Shown: positions 1 through 8,050, counted from the first letter of the stretch. The stretch is DNA of 64,000 nucleotides from Peteryoungia rhizophila (GCF_004912145.1 NZ_STGT01000005.1:410580-474579); one strand, 5' to 3'. The notes: a model not told the origin generated them from the letters alone. Numbers and translations are program-made.

Positions 1-430
1 GCCGGCGCTGCATTTCCGTCTCAGCCGCCAGAAGGTCCGCCAATCCCTCCACCTCAACGAGGTCCATTTTTCCATTCTCGAATGCTCGGCGCGAGAATTC
101 ACCGGCCTCCGCAAGTCTGCTACCAGGGAATCCGGCTAAAGATCGAAGAACGGCTGTCACGACAGCCCTGCCTCCATGGAGATGAAGCTCGGCGCAATCT
201 TCCCCCGTGAACGAGGATGGTCCCGGAAATATGAGGACAAGCCCGCGATCCAGAAATTCGCCGTCCCGCGTTCGTACGCTGCGTAGGGCAGCATAGCGTG
301 CAGTCGGAATCTCACCGATTAGAGCTTGGACGATAGGGAATGAAGCCGGCCCGCTGATCCTGATGACAGCAACGCCGGCTGGAAGAGCTCCGGAGGCCAG
401 AGCGAAGATGGTTTCAGTTTGAGTGCTCAT
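1..430 (-). CDS. mnmE: tRNA modification GTPase MnmE (TrmE), N-terminal part, cut by window edge
   Basis: MnmE works with MnmG to modify the wobble uridine (cmnm5U) of some tRNAs, using a folate one-carbon unit, potassium and GTP. Only about the first 143 codons are in the window; the rest lies to the left. The ATG is at 430 on the minus strand. The reading begins MSTQTETIFALASGA and runs through ALPAGVAVIRISGP and SSFTGEDCAELHLHGG, which are typical of the N-terminal formyl-tetrahydrofolate-binding domain. The GTPase domain is not visible. It lies 51 bases downstream of rho in the same direction. In rhizobia this locus usually continues with mnmG, rsmG and parAB, which would lie just outside the window. 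Confidence 0.92.
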   Translation of the reverse strand, partial: MSTQTETIFALASGALPAGVAVIRISGPASFPIVQALIGEIPTARYAALRSVRTRDGEFLDRGLVLIFPGPSSFTGEDCAELHLHGGRAVVTAVLRSLAGFPGSRLAEAGEFSRRAFENGKMDLVEVEGLADLLAAETEMQRR

Positions 431-481
431 GCGATCACTCCACAGCCGCCACCGTGTCCGGGAGAAGCAATCTCCCGATGG

Positions 482-1747
482 TTAGGTGTTCATGGAGTCG
501 AAGAAGTCGCCATTGTTCTTCGTCTGCTTGAGCTTGTCGATAAGGAACTCGATGGCGTCGGTCGTTCCCATTGGCGCCAGAATACGACGCAGGACAAAGA
601 TCTTCTGCAGATCCTGACGTGGAACAAGAAGGTCTTCCTTGCGGGTGCCAGACTTGAGAATATCCATGGACGGGAAGATGCGCTTGTCCGCGACCTTGCG
701 ATCGAGCACGATTTCCGAGTTACCGGTGCCCTTGAACTCTTCAAAGATGACTTCGTCCATACGGCTGCCTGTATCGATCAGCGCGGTCGCAATGATCGTC
801 AGCGAGCCGCCTTCCTCGATGTTACGCGCGGCACCGAAGAAACGCTTCGGACGCTGCAGGGCGTTCGCATCGACACCACCAGTCAAGACCTTGCCGGAGG
901 AAGGAACAACGGTGTTGTAGGCGCGGCCAAGACGCGTGATCGAATCCAGCAGAATGACGACGTCACGACCGTGTTCGACCAGGCGCTTGGCCTTCTCGAT
1001 GACCATTTCCGCCACTTGCACATGCCGTACAGCGGGTTCGTCAAAGGTCGACGATACAACCTCGCCCTTCACTGAACGCTGCATGTCGGTGACTTCTTCC
1101 GGACGCTCGTCGATCAGCAGAACGATGAGGTAGCATTCTGGATGATTGGCCGTAATAGAATGCGCGATATTCTGCAGGAGAACGGTCTTGCCGGTACGCG
1201 GCGGTGCGACGATCAGGCCGCGCTGACCCTTGCCGAGCGGTGCCACGAGGTCGATCACGCGGGCCGACAAATCCTTGGACGTTGGAACATCCAGTTCCAT
1301 CTTGAACCGCTCATTGGGATAAAGCGGCGTCAGGTTGTCGAAGTGGACCTTGTGGCGGATCTTCTCGGGATCTTCGAAATTGATCGTGTTCACCTTGAGG
1401 AGGGCAAAATAGCGTTCGCCTTCCTTCGGCCCACGGATCGGACCTTCAACCGTGTCGCCCGTCTTCAGCGAGAAGCGGCGGATCTGAGACGGTGAAATGT
1501 AGATATCGTCCGGACCGGGCAGGTAGTTGGCATTGGCGGAGCGCAAAAAGCCGAAGCCATCCTGAAGAACTTCCACGACGCCTTCGCCGATGATCTCCAC
1601 GTCCTGGCTCGCCAGCATTTTGAGGATCGCAAACATGAGCTCCTGCTTGCGCATCGTGCTCGCGTTTTCGACTTCGAGCGATTCGGCAAAGGTCAGGAGA
1701 TCGGTCGGCGATTTGCTTTTGAGTTCTTGTAGCTTCATTTCAGCCAT
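482..1747 (-). CDS. rho: transcription termination factor Rho
   Basis: Rho is the hexameric RNA helicase that ends transcription at factor-dependent terminators. The protein is 421 residues, the usual length for the family. An N-terminal RNA-binding (cold-shock-like) domain carries GFGFLRS near residue 65. The ATPase part has the Walker A stretch VAPPRTGKTV near residue 180 and the Walker B region VILLDSITRLGRAYN near 265. The ATG at 1747 fits the family start MAEMKLQELKSK. Gene order is hemE, hemJ, rho, mnmE, all leftward, with a 194-base gap before rho that probably holds its promoter and leader. No structural oddities. Confidence 0.97.
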   Translation of the reverse strand: MAEMKLQELKSKSPTDLLTFAESLEVENASTMRKQELMFAILKMLASQDVEIIGEGVVEVLQDGFGFLRSANANYLPGPDDIYISPSQIRRFSLKTGDTVEGPIRGPKEGERYFALLKVNTINFEDPEKIRHKVHFDNLTPLYPNERFKMELDVPTSKDLSARVIDLVAPLGKGQRGLIVAPPRTGKTVLLQNIAHSITANHPECYLIVLLIDERPEEVTDMQRSVKGEVVSSTFDEPAVRHVQVAEMVIEKAKRLVEHGRDVVILLDSITRLGRAYNTVVPSSGKVLTGGVDANALQRPKRFFGAARNIEEGGSLTIIATALIDTGSRMDEVIFEEFKGTGNSEIVLDRKVADKRIFPSMDILKSGTRKEDLLVPRQDLQKIFVLRRILAPMGTTDAIEFLIDKLKQTKNNGDFFDSMNT

Positions 1748-1941
1748 GAAGAGGGGACCACGTCAGATAGATTTTTAAGGGGAACGGCGAGCTGGTTGAA
1801 TTCGGTACGATCGCGAAGGCCGCAAATGACTGAATAATACGCAAGCCAATAGAGGAGGTGGCGCGAAAATAGCGACTCCGGGATTCGACCGCAAGCGAAA
1901 AGCCAGTTCCGGTGAAAATAAAGCACCAAGACCCGAAAGAC

Positions 1942-2481
1942 TCAGAAGGGTTTCACCACGGCGAGAACAACGATGACGATCATCAGCAGGGTGGGCGCCT
2001 CGTTCATCATGCGCCAGAAGCGCGGTGTACGGATGTATTCACCGCGGCCGAACGACTTCACGGCCTTGGCAAAATAGCCATGCACGCCGGACAGCGCAAT
2101 CACTGCCGCGATCTTCGCATGAAGCCAGCCGCCCTGAAACCCGAAGACCTGCCAGGCGAGATAGAGCCCGAATGCCCAGGATACGACCATCGCCGGGTTC
2201 ATGATCACCTTCATCAACCGCTCTTCCATGACGGCGAAGGTTTGCGCTTGCGCGGACGACGGATCACAATCGCAGTGATAGATGAACAGGCGCGGCAGGT
2301 AGAGCATGCCGGCCATCCATGAAATGATCGCGATGATGTGCAGGGCCTTGATCCAGGGATAGGCCTGGTCTGGGCCGGCCAGCATAATCGCGCCACCGAC
2401 AATCACGAAAAAGGCGAGGGCAGTCGCCGCCTTTTTCGCGGCTCGTGCGCCGGGATGGGTATCGATCTGCTTTTCCATCAT
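1942..2481 (-). CDS. hemJ: protoporphyrinogen oxidase HemJ
   Basis: A 179-residue integral membrane protein of the HemJ family, which carries out protoporphyrinogen IX to protoporphyrin IX oxidation in bacteria lacking HemG or HemY. Four or five hydrophobic segments are visible (about residues 19-37, 45-62, 95-112, 120-140 and 160-178). The family signature LHIIAIISWMAGMLYLPRL has the conserved histidine H48, and H69 and nearby residues match known heme-linked positions. It starts two bases past the hemE stop (TGAGATG junction), so the two heme genes are probably co-translated. The tandem ATG at 2481/2478 leaves a one-codon uncertainty in the start. Confidence 0.9.
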   Translation of the reverse strand: MMEKQIDTHPGARAAKKAATALAFFVIVGGAIMLAGPDQAYPWIKALHIIAIISWMAGMLYLPRLFIYHCDCDPSSAQAQTFAVMEERLMKVIMNPAMVVSWAFGLYLAWQVFGFQGGWLHAKIAAVIALSGVHGYFAKAVKSFGRGEYIRTPRFWRMMNEAPTLLMIVIVVLAVVKPF

Positions 2482-2482
2482 C

Positions 2483-3514
2483 TCACCGGACGTTTCGCAC
2501 CTGGTTCACCAGATCGGTGACATGGGCGGGATCGGCTTGCGGCGTGATCCCATGACCGAGATTGAAGATCAGTGGCCCCTGGCCCAGGGCCTGAAGGATA
2601 GCATCTATCCCGTCTCGAAGCGGAACCCCGCCGGCAACCACACGCATTGGATCGAGATTGCCCTGCACAGGCCCATCCTTCTGCAGCTCAGCGGCAAAGC
2701 TCAGCGGAACGGACCAGTCCAGCCCGATTGCATCGGCATTAGTATCCTGACGGTAGCGTTTCAGCAGTATCCCGGCTCCCTTGGCAAAGGCGATCACCTT
2801 TGCCTGAGGCCTCCGCGCCCGGACAGAAGCGATGATCCGTCGGACCGGCTTCACGGCGAAAGCTTCGAATTCGGTTTCTCCGAGGACACCCGCCCAGGAA
2901 TCGAAGATCTGCACCGCGTCGGCGCCAGCATCGATTTGCGCAACGAGGTAGTCGGCAGAAATTTCGGCAAGGATGTCGAGTAGCCGTTGAAAGGCTTCGG
3001 GATGACGATAGGCGAAAAGGCGGGCAGGTGCCTGATCAGGCGTTCCATGTCCCGCGATCATGTAAGTCGCAACCGTCCAGGGCGCCCCGCAGAAACCCAG
3101 CAAGGTCGTTTCCTGTGGAAGCTCCGAGCGGAGCCGCGACACTGTCTCCATGACAGGCTTCAGGTGATCGAGCACACCGTCAGCTGACAATCCATAAATC
3201 CCGTCCGGGTCGATGGGATCCATCTGCGGACCATGCCCCTCCGTGAAAGTCACATTGCGCTTCAAGGCGTCCGGAATGACGAGGATGTCGGAAAACAGGA
3301 TCGCCGCATCGAAGCCATAGCGGCGGATCGGTTGAAGCGTGACCTCTGTCGCGAATTCCGGCGAATAACAGAGATCCAGGAAACTCCCGGCCTTCTTCCG
3401 CGTTTCCCGGTACTCGGGAAGATAGCGGCCCGCCTGCCGCATGAGCCAGATCGGAGGCGGACTGACCGTCTTCCCATTCAGAACATCCAGGATTTTACGG
3501 TTCGGCGTGCTCAA
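2483..3514 (-). CDS. hemE: uroporphyrinogen decarboxylase
   Basis: Converts uroporphyrinogen III to coproporphyrinogen III by removing four acetate carboxyls, a cytosolic step of heme synthesis. The protein is 343 residues. It shows the family N-terminal motif PPIWLMRQAGRYLPEYR (about residues 20-36) with its catalytic arginines, DAAILFSDILVIPDAL with the key aspartate near 79, and a C-terminal FNLGHGITP. The only in-frame start is TTG at 3514: a stop lies two codons upstream, and an AAAGGG ribosome-binding stretch sits about ten bases before it. It is the first gene left of the replication origin, the same place hemE has in Caulobacter and other alphaproteobacteria. Confidence 0.96.
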   Translation of the reverse strand: MSTPNRKILDVLNGKTVSPPPIWLMRQAGRYLPEYRETRKKAGSFLDLCYSPEFATEVTLQPIRRYGFDAAILFSDILVIPDALKRNVTFTEGHGPQMDPIDPDGIYGLSADGVLDHLKPVMETVSRLRSELPQETTLLGFCGAPWTVATYMIAGHGTPDQAPARLFAYRHPEAFQRLLDILAEISADYLVAQIDAGADAVQIFDSWAGVLGETEFEAFAVKPVRRIIASVRARRPQAKVIAFAKGAGILLKRYRQDTNADAIGLDWSVPLSFAAELQKDGPVQGNLDPMRVVAGGVPLRDGIDAILQALGQGPLIFNLGHGITPQADPAHVTDLVNQVRNVR

Positions 3515-3661
3515 GGCTCAAGCCCTTTCAATAAAGAAAAGAGATATTGAATCTTCTTCTATTTCTAAGAGTCTCTGACTATCAAGGATTAATCCTGGAT
3601 CACAGCTTGTTCCTGCCAAGCGAGAATCTCTCGCCTCTGATAGGATAATCAAGGCTCAGAA

Positions 3662-3679
3662 TGGGGATAATGGGGACAA
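3662..3679 (-). promoter_or_regulatory. tandem near-consensus DnaA boxes in oriC
   Basis: Two 9-mers in direct repeat with no spacer, TGGGGATAA (3662-3670) and TGGGGACAA (3671-3679). Against TGTGGATAA (the complement of TTATCCACA) they carry one and two mismatches. Their position in the origin-like gap and same orientation as the perfect box at 3826 make low-affinity DnaA binding likely, but binding is inferred. Confidence 0.55.
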
Positions 3680-3825
3680 CTCGAAATTAACCCGAGATTC
3701 CAAGCTCTTCGCTACCGGTCGATGAATTCATTAACTGGGCATCATGAGTCGATAGCTGCGTGCTTAACGACCGCCATCACCACAATTCACAGGGTGCGGT
3801 AATCCTACGCCCCCAATGGTCGGAT

Positions 3826-3834
3826 TGTGGATAA
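3826..3834 (-). promoter_or_regulatory. perfect-consensus DnaA box
   Basis: TGTGGATAA is the exact complement of the high-affinity DnaA box TTATCCACA. It lies 85 bases before the start codon of the rightward gene at 3919, inside the origin-like gap. Confidence 0.85.
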
Positions 3835-3918
3835 ATTGGCACTTTTCCTCTTGCTCCCGGCGACCTGCCGCCGCTACCTCTGTTTATCCCAATCTATCAA
3901 CAGGGTACGGAGAACATC

Positions 3919-4740
3919 GTGGAGAACCGGAAAAACTTCTTCCATCTCCACCTGATATCTGACTCGACCGGGGAGACTCTGATCTCGGCCGGCCGTGCGG
4001 CGGCGGCGCAATTCCGCGGATCGAATGCGATTGAACACGTTTATCCGCTCATCCGTAGCAAAAAGCAGATCAAGGCACTGATCGAAGCGATTGATCGCGA
4101 ACCCGGGATCGTTCTTTACACGATCGTTGATCACGACCTTGCCGCACTCATCGAGACCGGTTGCCACGAGCTCGGCTTGCCCTGTGTGAATGTACTCGCG
4201 CCGATCATCGAGAAGTTCCAGGCCTATCTGGGAGCACCGTCGCGGGGGAGGATGGGCGCACAGCACGTCCTGAACGCGGATTATTTCGCGCGCATCGAGG
4301 CTCTGAATTTCACCATGGATCATGACGATGGCCAGGCGCCGGAGGACTATGACCAGGCTGACGTCGTCATCATCGGCATCAGCCGTACATCGAAGACGCC
4401 GACCAGCATCTATCTGGCAAACAGGGGTATCAAGACCGCAAACCTGCCGATCGTGCCAGGCATGCCTGTGCCAGACTCGCTGCTCACGGCCAAGCGACCG
4501 CTGATCGTCGGTTTGATCGCAACATCGGATCGCATCTCGCAGGTCCGCGAAAATCGGATACTCGGCGCCACCCCGGGTTATGACCGAAGCGAGTATGTCG
4601 ATCGCGCCTCCATCACCGAGGAGCTTAAATATGCGCGGTCACTTTGTGCGCGCAACAATTGGCCCGTGATCGATGTAACGCGCCGCTCGATAGAAGAGAC
4701 GGCCGCCGCCATCGTTGCTCTCCGCCCCAAGCCGCGCTAA
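3919..4740 (+). CDS. pyruvate,phosphate dikinase / PEP synthase regulatory kinase-pyrophosphorylase (DUF299)
   Basis: A 273-residue member of the PpsR/PDRP family, which switches PPDK or PEP synthase off with ADP-dependent threonine phosphorylation and on with phosphate-dependent removal. The start is GTG at 3919 with GGAG seven bases upstream; the N-terminus LHLISDSTGETL is a family hallmark. The P-loop-like GISRTSKT (residues 153-160) is present, followed by the family-specific PTSIYLANRG. It is the first gene right of the origin, homologous by position to RP001 beside the Caulobacter origin. Its target enzyme is not encoded in this window, so whether it acts on PPDK or PEP synthase is unknown. 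Confidence 0.93.
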   Translation: MENRKNFFHLHLISDSTGETLISAGRAAAAQFRGSNAIEHVYPLIRSKKQIKALIEAIDREPGIVLYTIVDHDLAALIETGCHELGLPCVNVLAPIIEKFQAYLGAPSRGRMGAQHVLNADYFARIEALNFTMDHDDGQAPEDYDQADVVIIGISRTSKTPTSIYLANRGIKTANLPIVPGMPVPDSLLTAKRPLIVGLIATSDRISQVRENRILGATPGYDRSEYVDRASITEELKYARSLCARNNWPVIDVTRRSIEETAAAIVALRPKPR

Positions 4741-4773
4741 GCGAGAGAAATTGCCATCACGAAGGTTTCCATC

Positions 4774-5373
4774 ATGGGATCACCCTTGATTCTTGCGTCG
4801 GGTAGCATGGCCCGCCAGACGCTCTTGAAAAATGCCGGTCTAGAATTTGTTGCCGTTCCGGCATCGATTGACGAGCGTGCAATCGAAGAACGAATGCCGG
4901 CGGCGAACCGAGATCCGGTCACGATCGCAAGGCATCTGGCGATCGCCAAGGCGACAGCCGTATCACGCGAGTACTCCGGCGCCGTTGTCATAGGTTGCGA
5001 CCAGACGATGTCACTCGGCCCGAGGATCTTTCACAAGGCGACCTCCATCGACGAGGCCAGGGAGACACTCGAAAGTCTGCGTGGACAGGCGCATTTTCTC
5101 AATAGCGCCGTCTGCCTCGTTCAGGATGGCCGAGTGCTCTGGAGCGAGGTGTCGCGCGCTTGCATGCAGGTCCGCGATTTCTCTGATGCATTTTTGGCCG
5201 GCTATCTTGAAAGGAACGGCCCGGAAATCTTGTCCAGCGTTGGGTGTTATCAGCTGGAAGGGGAGGGCGTTCAGCTTTTCGATGCCATCGCCGGTGATTA
5301 CTTCACTATTTTGGGTTTGCCGCTTCTTCCGCTCCTTGCCGCCCTTCGGCAACATGGAATTAACCATGCGTGA
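4774..5373 (+). CDS. maf: Maf-like nucleotide pyrophosphatase
   Basis: A 199-residue Maf/HAM1-fold protein. Maf proteins hydrolyse dTTP, UTP or modified nucleotides to monophosphates and are tied to septum inhibition in some bacteria. Visible motifs are the N-terminal LILASGSMARQTLL (residues 5-18, the substrate-binding S-x-R element), the acidic VIGCDQTMSLG near residue 75, and KGTARK-like positions replaced by HKATSIDEA near 90. This sequence belongs to the shorter YhdE-unlike subgroup often found next to aroE in rhizobia, so exact substrate is uncertain. Its end overlaps the aroE start by eight bases, which suggests translational coupling. Confidence 0.88.
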   Translation: MGSPLILASGSMARQTLLKNAGLEFVAVPASIDERAIEERMPAANRDPVTIARHLAIAKATAVSREYSGAVVIGCDQTMSLGPRIFHKATSIDEARETLESLRGQAHFLNSAVCLVQDGRVLWSEVSRACMQVRDFSDAFLAGYLERNGPEILSSVGCYQLEGEGVQLFDAIAGDYFTILGLPLLPLLAALRQHGINHA

Positions 5374-6226
5374 TTCACGTGAAACAATTTCTCCCCGTGC
5401 TTTTGTCGCCGGCTACCCGATCAAGCATTCCCGCTCTCCTCTTATCCATGGTCATTGGCTCGCCAAGTACGGACTAGATGGGTCCTATGACAAGATCGCA
5501 ATCACCCCTGGCGAATTTCCGGAATTCATCGCCAATCTGAAAACGGAGGCTTCTCCTTATCGTGGGGGAAACATCACGATCCCACACAAGGAAGCCGCTT
5601 GCCTTCTCGCTGACCAGGTCGATCCCCTCGCAGAAGAGCTCGGCGCCGCAAATACCCTCTGGCGTGAAGGGGGCCGCCTTCACGCCACGAACACCGACGG
5701 CATTGGCTTCCTTGCCAATCTCGACGCGCGCCAGCCAGGATGGGATCGAGCCCAAAGGGCTGTAATCCTAGGAGCGGGAGGTGCAAGCCGTGCCGTTCTT
5801 CAGGCATTGCGTGATCGCGGAATCGCGGAAATCCATGTCGTCAACCGCACCCTGGAGCGCGCCCGCGAACTCGTGGATCGCTTCGGTGCGCCGCTTGAAG
5901 CTCACGGGATGAACTCGTTGCCTTCACTGCTCGATGGCGCAGGCCTCTTCGTGAATACGACTTCCCTTGGCATGGATGGGGCTGAGGCTCCGCAGCTCCC
6001 GTTCGATCGGATGATGAGTGATGCGCTCGTCACGGACATTGTCTATGTCCCATTGAAGACACCCTTTCTGCTTCAGGCTGAGCAGGTGGGATTGAGCACC
6101 GTCGACGGGCTCGGAATGTTGCTGCACCAGGCGGCACCGGGATTCGAGAAATGGTTCGGCCGAATGCCCGAGGTGACCGAGGAGTTACGGAACCTCATTA
6201 TCGCGGACATCGAGGACCATGCATGA
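5366..6226 (+). CDS. aroE: shikimate dehydrogenase
   Basis: Reduces 3-dehydroshikimate to shikimate with NADPH in the aromatic amino acid pathway. With the ATG at 5366 the protein is 286 residues. The shikimate-binding motif PIKHSRSPLIH (18-28) is present, as are the catalytic lysine K75 in NITIPHKEAA, TNTDGIGF, and the NADP loop GAGGASRAV near residue 132. An in-frame ATG at 5354 is possible but would extend the overlap with maf. Codons 3-7 (residues DSRET) coincide exactly with a parS-like site, so this short N-terminal tail may be kept for DNA rather than protein reasons. The end overlaps coaE (ATGA). Confidence 0.96.
   Translation: MRDSRETISPRAFVAGYPIKHSRSPLIHGHWLAKYGLDGSYDKIAITPGEFPEFIANLKTEASPYRGGNITIPHKEAACLLADQVDPLAEELGAANTLWREGGRLHATNTDGIGFLANLDARQPGWDRAQRAVILGAGGASRAVLQALRDRGIAEIHVVNRTLERARELVDRFGAPLEAHGMNSLPSLLDGAGLFVNTTSLGMDGAEAPQLPFDRMMSDALVTDIVYVPLKTPFLLQAEQVGLSTVDGLGMLLHQAAPGFEKWFGRMPEVTEELRNLIIADIEDHA
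5371..5386. other. parS: parS-like ParB-binding site 1 (inside aroE)
   Basis: TGATTCACGTGAAACA matches the widely conserved 16-base parS sequence TGTTTCACGTGAAACA at 15 of 16 positions, including the whole central TTCACGTGAA palindrome. It is about 1.5 kb from the oriC-like gap, where chromosomal parS sites usually cluster. The one changed base (T to A at position 3) creates a GATTC (GANTC) methylation site at 5372. Confidence 0.82.
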
Positions 6227-6828
6227 TCGTCATTGGACTGACCGGATCCATCGGGATGGGAAAATCGACCACGGCGGGGCTCTTCGCTGACGAAGGCGTT
6301 CCAGTCAACGATGCCGACAAGGTCGTTCATGACCTCTACCGCAACGAAGCGGTGAAACCGATCTCCGAAGTTTTTCCGAACACCATCGTAGGAGGAGTGG
6401 TGGATCGCCAGTTGTTATCCCAGAATCTGGCGAAGAATCCGGCTAACTTCAAACTACTCGAGGAAATTGTTCATCCCTTGGTGCGTGATCGAGAAAAGCG
6501 CTTTCTCGATCACCACCGCGAGCAAGGCACGCCCGTCGTGGTTCTGGATATTCCGCTCCTGTTCGAAACCGGAGGAGAAGTGCGAATGGACAAAATCGTC
6601 GTCGTCAGTTGTGCACCCGAGATCCAGAGACAGCGCGTGCTCTCCCGACCGAGGATGACGCAGGATAAATTCGAGACCATTCTCGCACGTCAAATGCCGG
6701 ATGCAGAGAAACGCGCGCGTGCAGACTATGTGATCGACACGGGTCAAGGGATTGACAGCGCGCGCGCGCAGGTGAGATCCATCCTCAACGAATTGAGCAA
6801 ACAGTCAGGCTCGGCAAATCATGCGTGA
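6223..6828 (+). CDS. coaE: dephospho-CoA kinase
   Basis: Last step of coenzyme A synthesis: phosphorylates the 3-prime hydroxyl of dephospho-CoA with ATP. The ATG at 6223 overlaps the aroE stop (ATGA) and gives 201 residues, normal for CoaE. The P-loop GLTGSIGMGKS spans residues 5-15. DADKVVHDLY near 30-40 carries the substrate-site aspartate, and VVLDIPLLFETGG near 107 is the CoA-domain signature. A longer in-frame reading from 6151 lies wholly inside aroE and is rejected. The end overlaps dnaQ by eight bases, so maf-aroE-coaE-dnaQ is almost certainly one transcript. Confidence 0.96.
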   Translation: MIVIGLTGSIGMGKSTTAGLFADEGVPVNDADKVVHDLYRNEAVKPISEVFPNTIVGGVVDRQLLSQNLAKNPANFKLLEEIVHPLVRDREKRFLDHHREQGTPVVVLDIPLLFETGGEVRMDKIVVVSCAPEIQRQRVLSRPRMTQDKFETILARQMPDAEKRARADYVIDTGQGIDSARAQVRSILNELSKQSGSANHA

Positions 6829-7522
6829 AGTCATCTTCGATACGGAAACCACGGGCCTCGACAACAAGGCGGACCGCGTCATCGAAATCGGTGGCATCGA
6901 ACTGCTCAACCACTTCCCGACGGGTCGCACTTTTCATGTCTACATCAATCCAGGCGACCGCAAGGTTCACCCGGACGCGCTCGCGGTCCATGGCATCACG
7001 GATGAGTTCCTGAAGGACAAGCCGGTCTTTGCGAACATCGTCGCAGATCTGCAGGAGTTCTTCGAAGGCGCCAAGTGGATCGCTCACAATGCCACGTTCG
7101 ACATGGGGTTTATCAACGCAGAATTCGACCGACTTTCGATTCCGCCAGTGCCGTCTGACTTGGTGATCGATACGCTCTCACTCGCGCGCCGCAAGCATCC
7201 GATGGGTCCCAATTCTCTGGACGCCCTGTGCCGTCGTTATGGCATCGACAATTCGCACCGCACGAAACACGGCGCATTGCTCGACTCCGAACTGCTGGCG
7301 GAAGTCTACATCGAGATGCTCGGAGGTCGGCAGGCCGCTTTGGGTTTGACCTCGGTCGATACTCGGCGAAACCAGTCCGTCGAGATGACCGACATCGTGG
7401 AGATCAGCTACGAGAGGCCACGATCCTTGCCACCGCGCCTCTCGGCCATTGAAGTCGAAGGCCACGCCAAGCTCGTCGCACGCCTGAAAGATAGGGCGAT
7501 CTGGTCCAAATACAGCGCGTGA
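6821..7522 (+). CDS. dnaQ: DNA polymerase III epsilon subunit (3'-5' proofreading exonuclease)
   Basis: Proofreading subunit of the replicative polymerase. The protein is 233 residues. The DEDDh exonuclease motifs are readable: ExoI IFDTETTGL with D7 and E9, ExoII HNATFDMGF near residue 90, and ExoIII-epsilon HGALLDSELLAEVY near 148 with the general-base histidine. The stretch after residue 185 matches the flexible C-terminal part that tethers epsilon to the polymerase alpha subunit; a clear clamp-binding peptide was not identified. Ends in a strong hairpin terminator shared with convergent secB. Having dnaQ beside the origin gives it high gene dosage, which is usual in Rhizobiales. Confidence 0.95.
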   Translation: MREVIFDTETTGLDNKADRVIEIGGIELLNHFPTGRTFHVYINPGDRKVHPDALAVHGITDEFLKDKPVFANIVADLQEFFEGAKWIAHNATFDMGFINAEFDRLSIPPVPSDLVIDTLSLARRKHPMGPNSLDALCRRYGIDNSHRTKHGALLDSELLAEVYIEMLGGRQAALGLTSVDTRRNQSVEMTDIVEISYERPRSLPPRLSAIEVEGHAKLVARLKDRAIWSKYSA

Positions 7523-7548
7523 AAAAGGGCCCGGTTAGGGCCCTTTCC
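7522..7548. terminator. bidirectional intrinsic terminator between dnaQ and secB
   Basis: A perfect 9-base stem, AAAGGGCCC (7524-7532) and GGGCCCTTT (7538-7546), with a five-base loop and A/T flanks on both sides, sits between two convergent genes. Confidence 0.85.
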
Positions 7549-7573
7549 ACATCGATGCTCGGACGTCGAGAAA

Positions 7574-8050
7574 TTAGTTGGGAACTGCCTGGTTCTTCGC
7601 GCGCGACTGCTCTTCGGAAACGCGTTGGGCGAACATCTGAGCAAAGTCGATCGGGTCGATCATCAGCGGCGGGAAGCCGCCATTGCGCGTGGCATCGGCA
7701 ATGATCTGACGAGCGAACGGGAAGAGGAGACGCGGGCACTCGATGAAGAGAACCGGCAGCATGTGCTCCTGCGGAAAACCGGCGATCCGGAATACGCCGC
7801 CATAGACCAGCTCGGTCACGAAGACGACCTTGTCACCGTCCTTGGCTTCCGCATTCAGGGTCAGCACGACATCGAAGTCGTTGTCCGAGAGCGGGTTGGC
7901 GTTAACATTGACATTGATGTTGATGGCCGGCGCCTTGTCCCGCGCCTGAAGCGACCGCGGTGCACCCGGATTTTCAAACGAGAAATCCTTGATGTACTGG
8001 GCGAGAATGTTGAGGGACGGAGATGTCGTTCCCTGATTGTTGTCGGCCAT
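7574..8050 (-). CDS. secB: protein-export chaperone SecB
   Basis: Tetrameric cytosolic chaperone that keeps precursor proteins unfolded and hands them to SecA. The ATG at 8050 gives 158 residues beginning MADNNQGTTSPSLNILAQY; in-frame codons further upstream (to 8104) have no family match and are excluded. Family features are IKDFSFENPGAP (about 20-31), the beta-strand core with FVTELVYGGVFRI, the mid-protein helix EHMLPVLFIECPRLLFPFARQ split across residues 100-120, and GGFPPLMIDPIDF near 130. It is transcribed leftward, separated from fxsA by about 90 bases and convergent with dnaQ. Confidence 0.96.
   Translation of the reverse strand: MADNNQGTTSPSLNILAQYIKDFSFENPGAPRSLQARDKAPAININVNVNANPLSDNDFDVVLTLNAEAKDGDKVVFVTELVYGGVFRIAGFPQEHMLPVLFIECPRLLFPFARQIIADATRNGGFPPLMIDPIDFAQMFAQRVSEEQSRAKNQAVPN

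Larger units (their letters stand above)
3515..3918. other. oriC: probable chromosomal replication origin (oriC) between hemE and the PpsR-type kinase gene
   Basis: A 404-base gap without a gene between divergent genes. In Caulobacter and several rhizobia the origin lies between hemE and this same neighbour (RP001/DUF299). Seen here: a perfect DnaA box (TGTGGATAA, 3826), two directly abutting near boxes (3662-3679), a weaker box TTATCCCAA (3884), AT-rich stretches at 3530-3600, a 12-base palindrome AGGATTAATCCT (3585-3596), five GANTC methylation sites (3549, 3569, 3624, 3696, 3746) and three TTAAC motifs (3687, 3731, 3764) resembling CtrA half-sites. No complete TTAA-N7-TTAA CtrA site was found. 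Genes on either side point away from it. Confidence 0.85.

Noticed and set aside
3681..3768. Full CtrA-binding sites in the origin
   Set aside because: Only TTAAC half-motifs (3687, 3731, 3764) were seen; none has the TTAA-N7-TTAA form.
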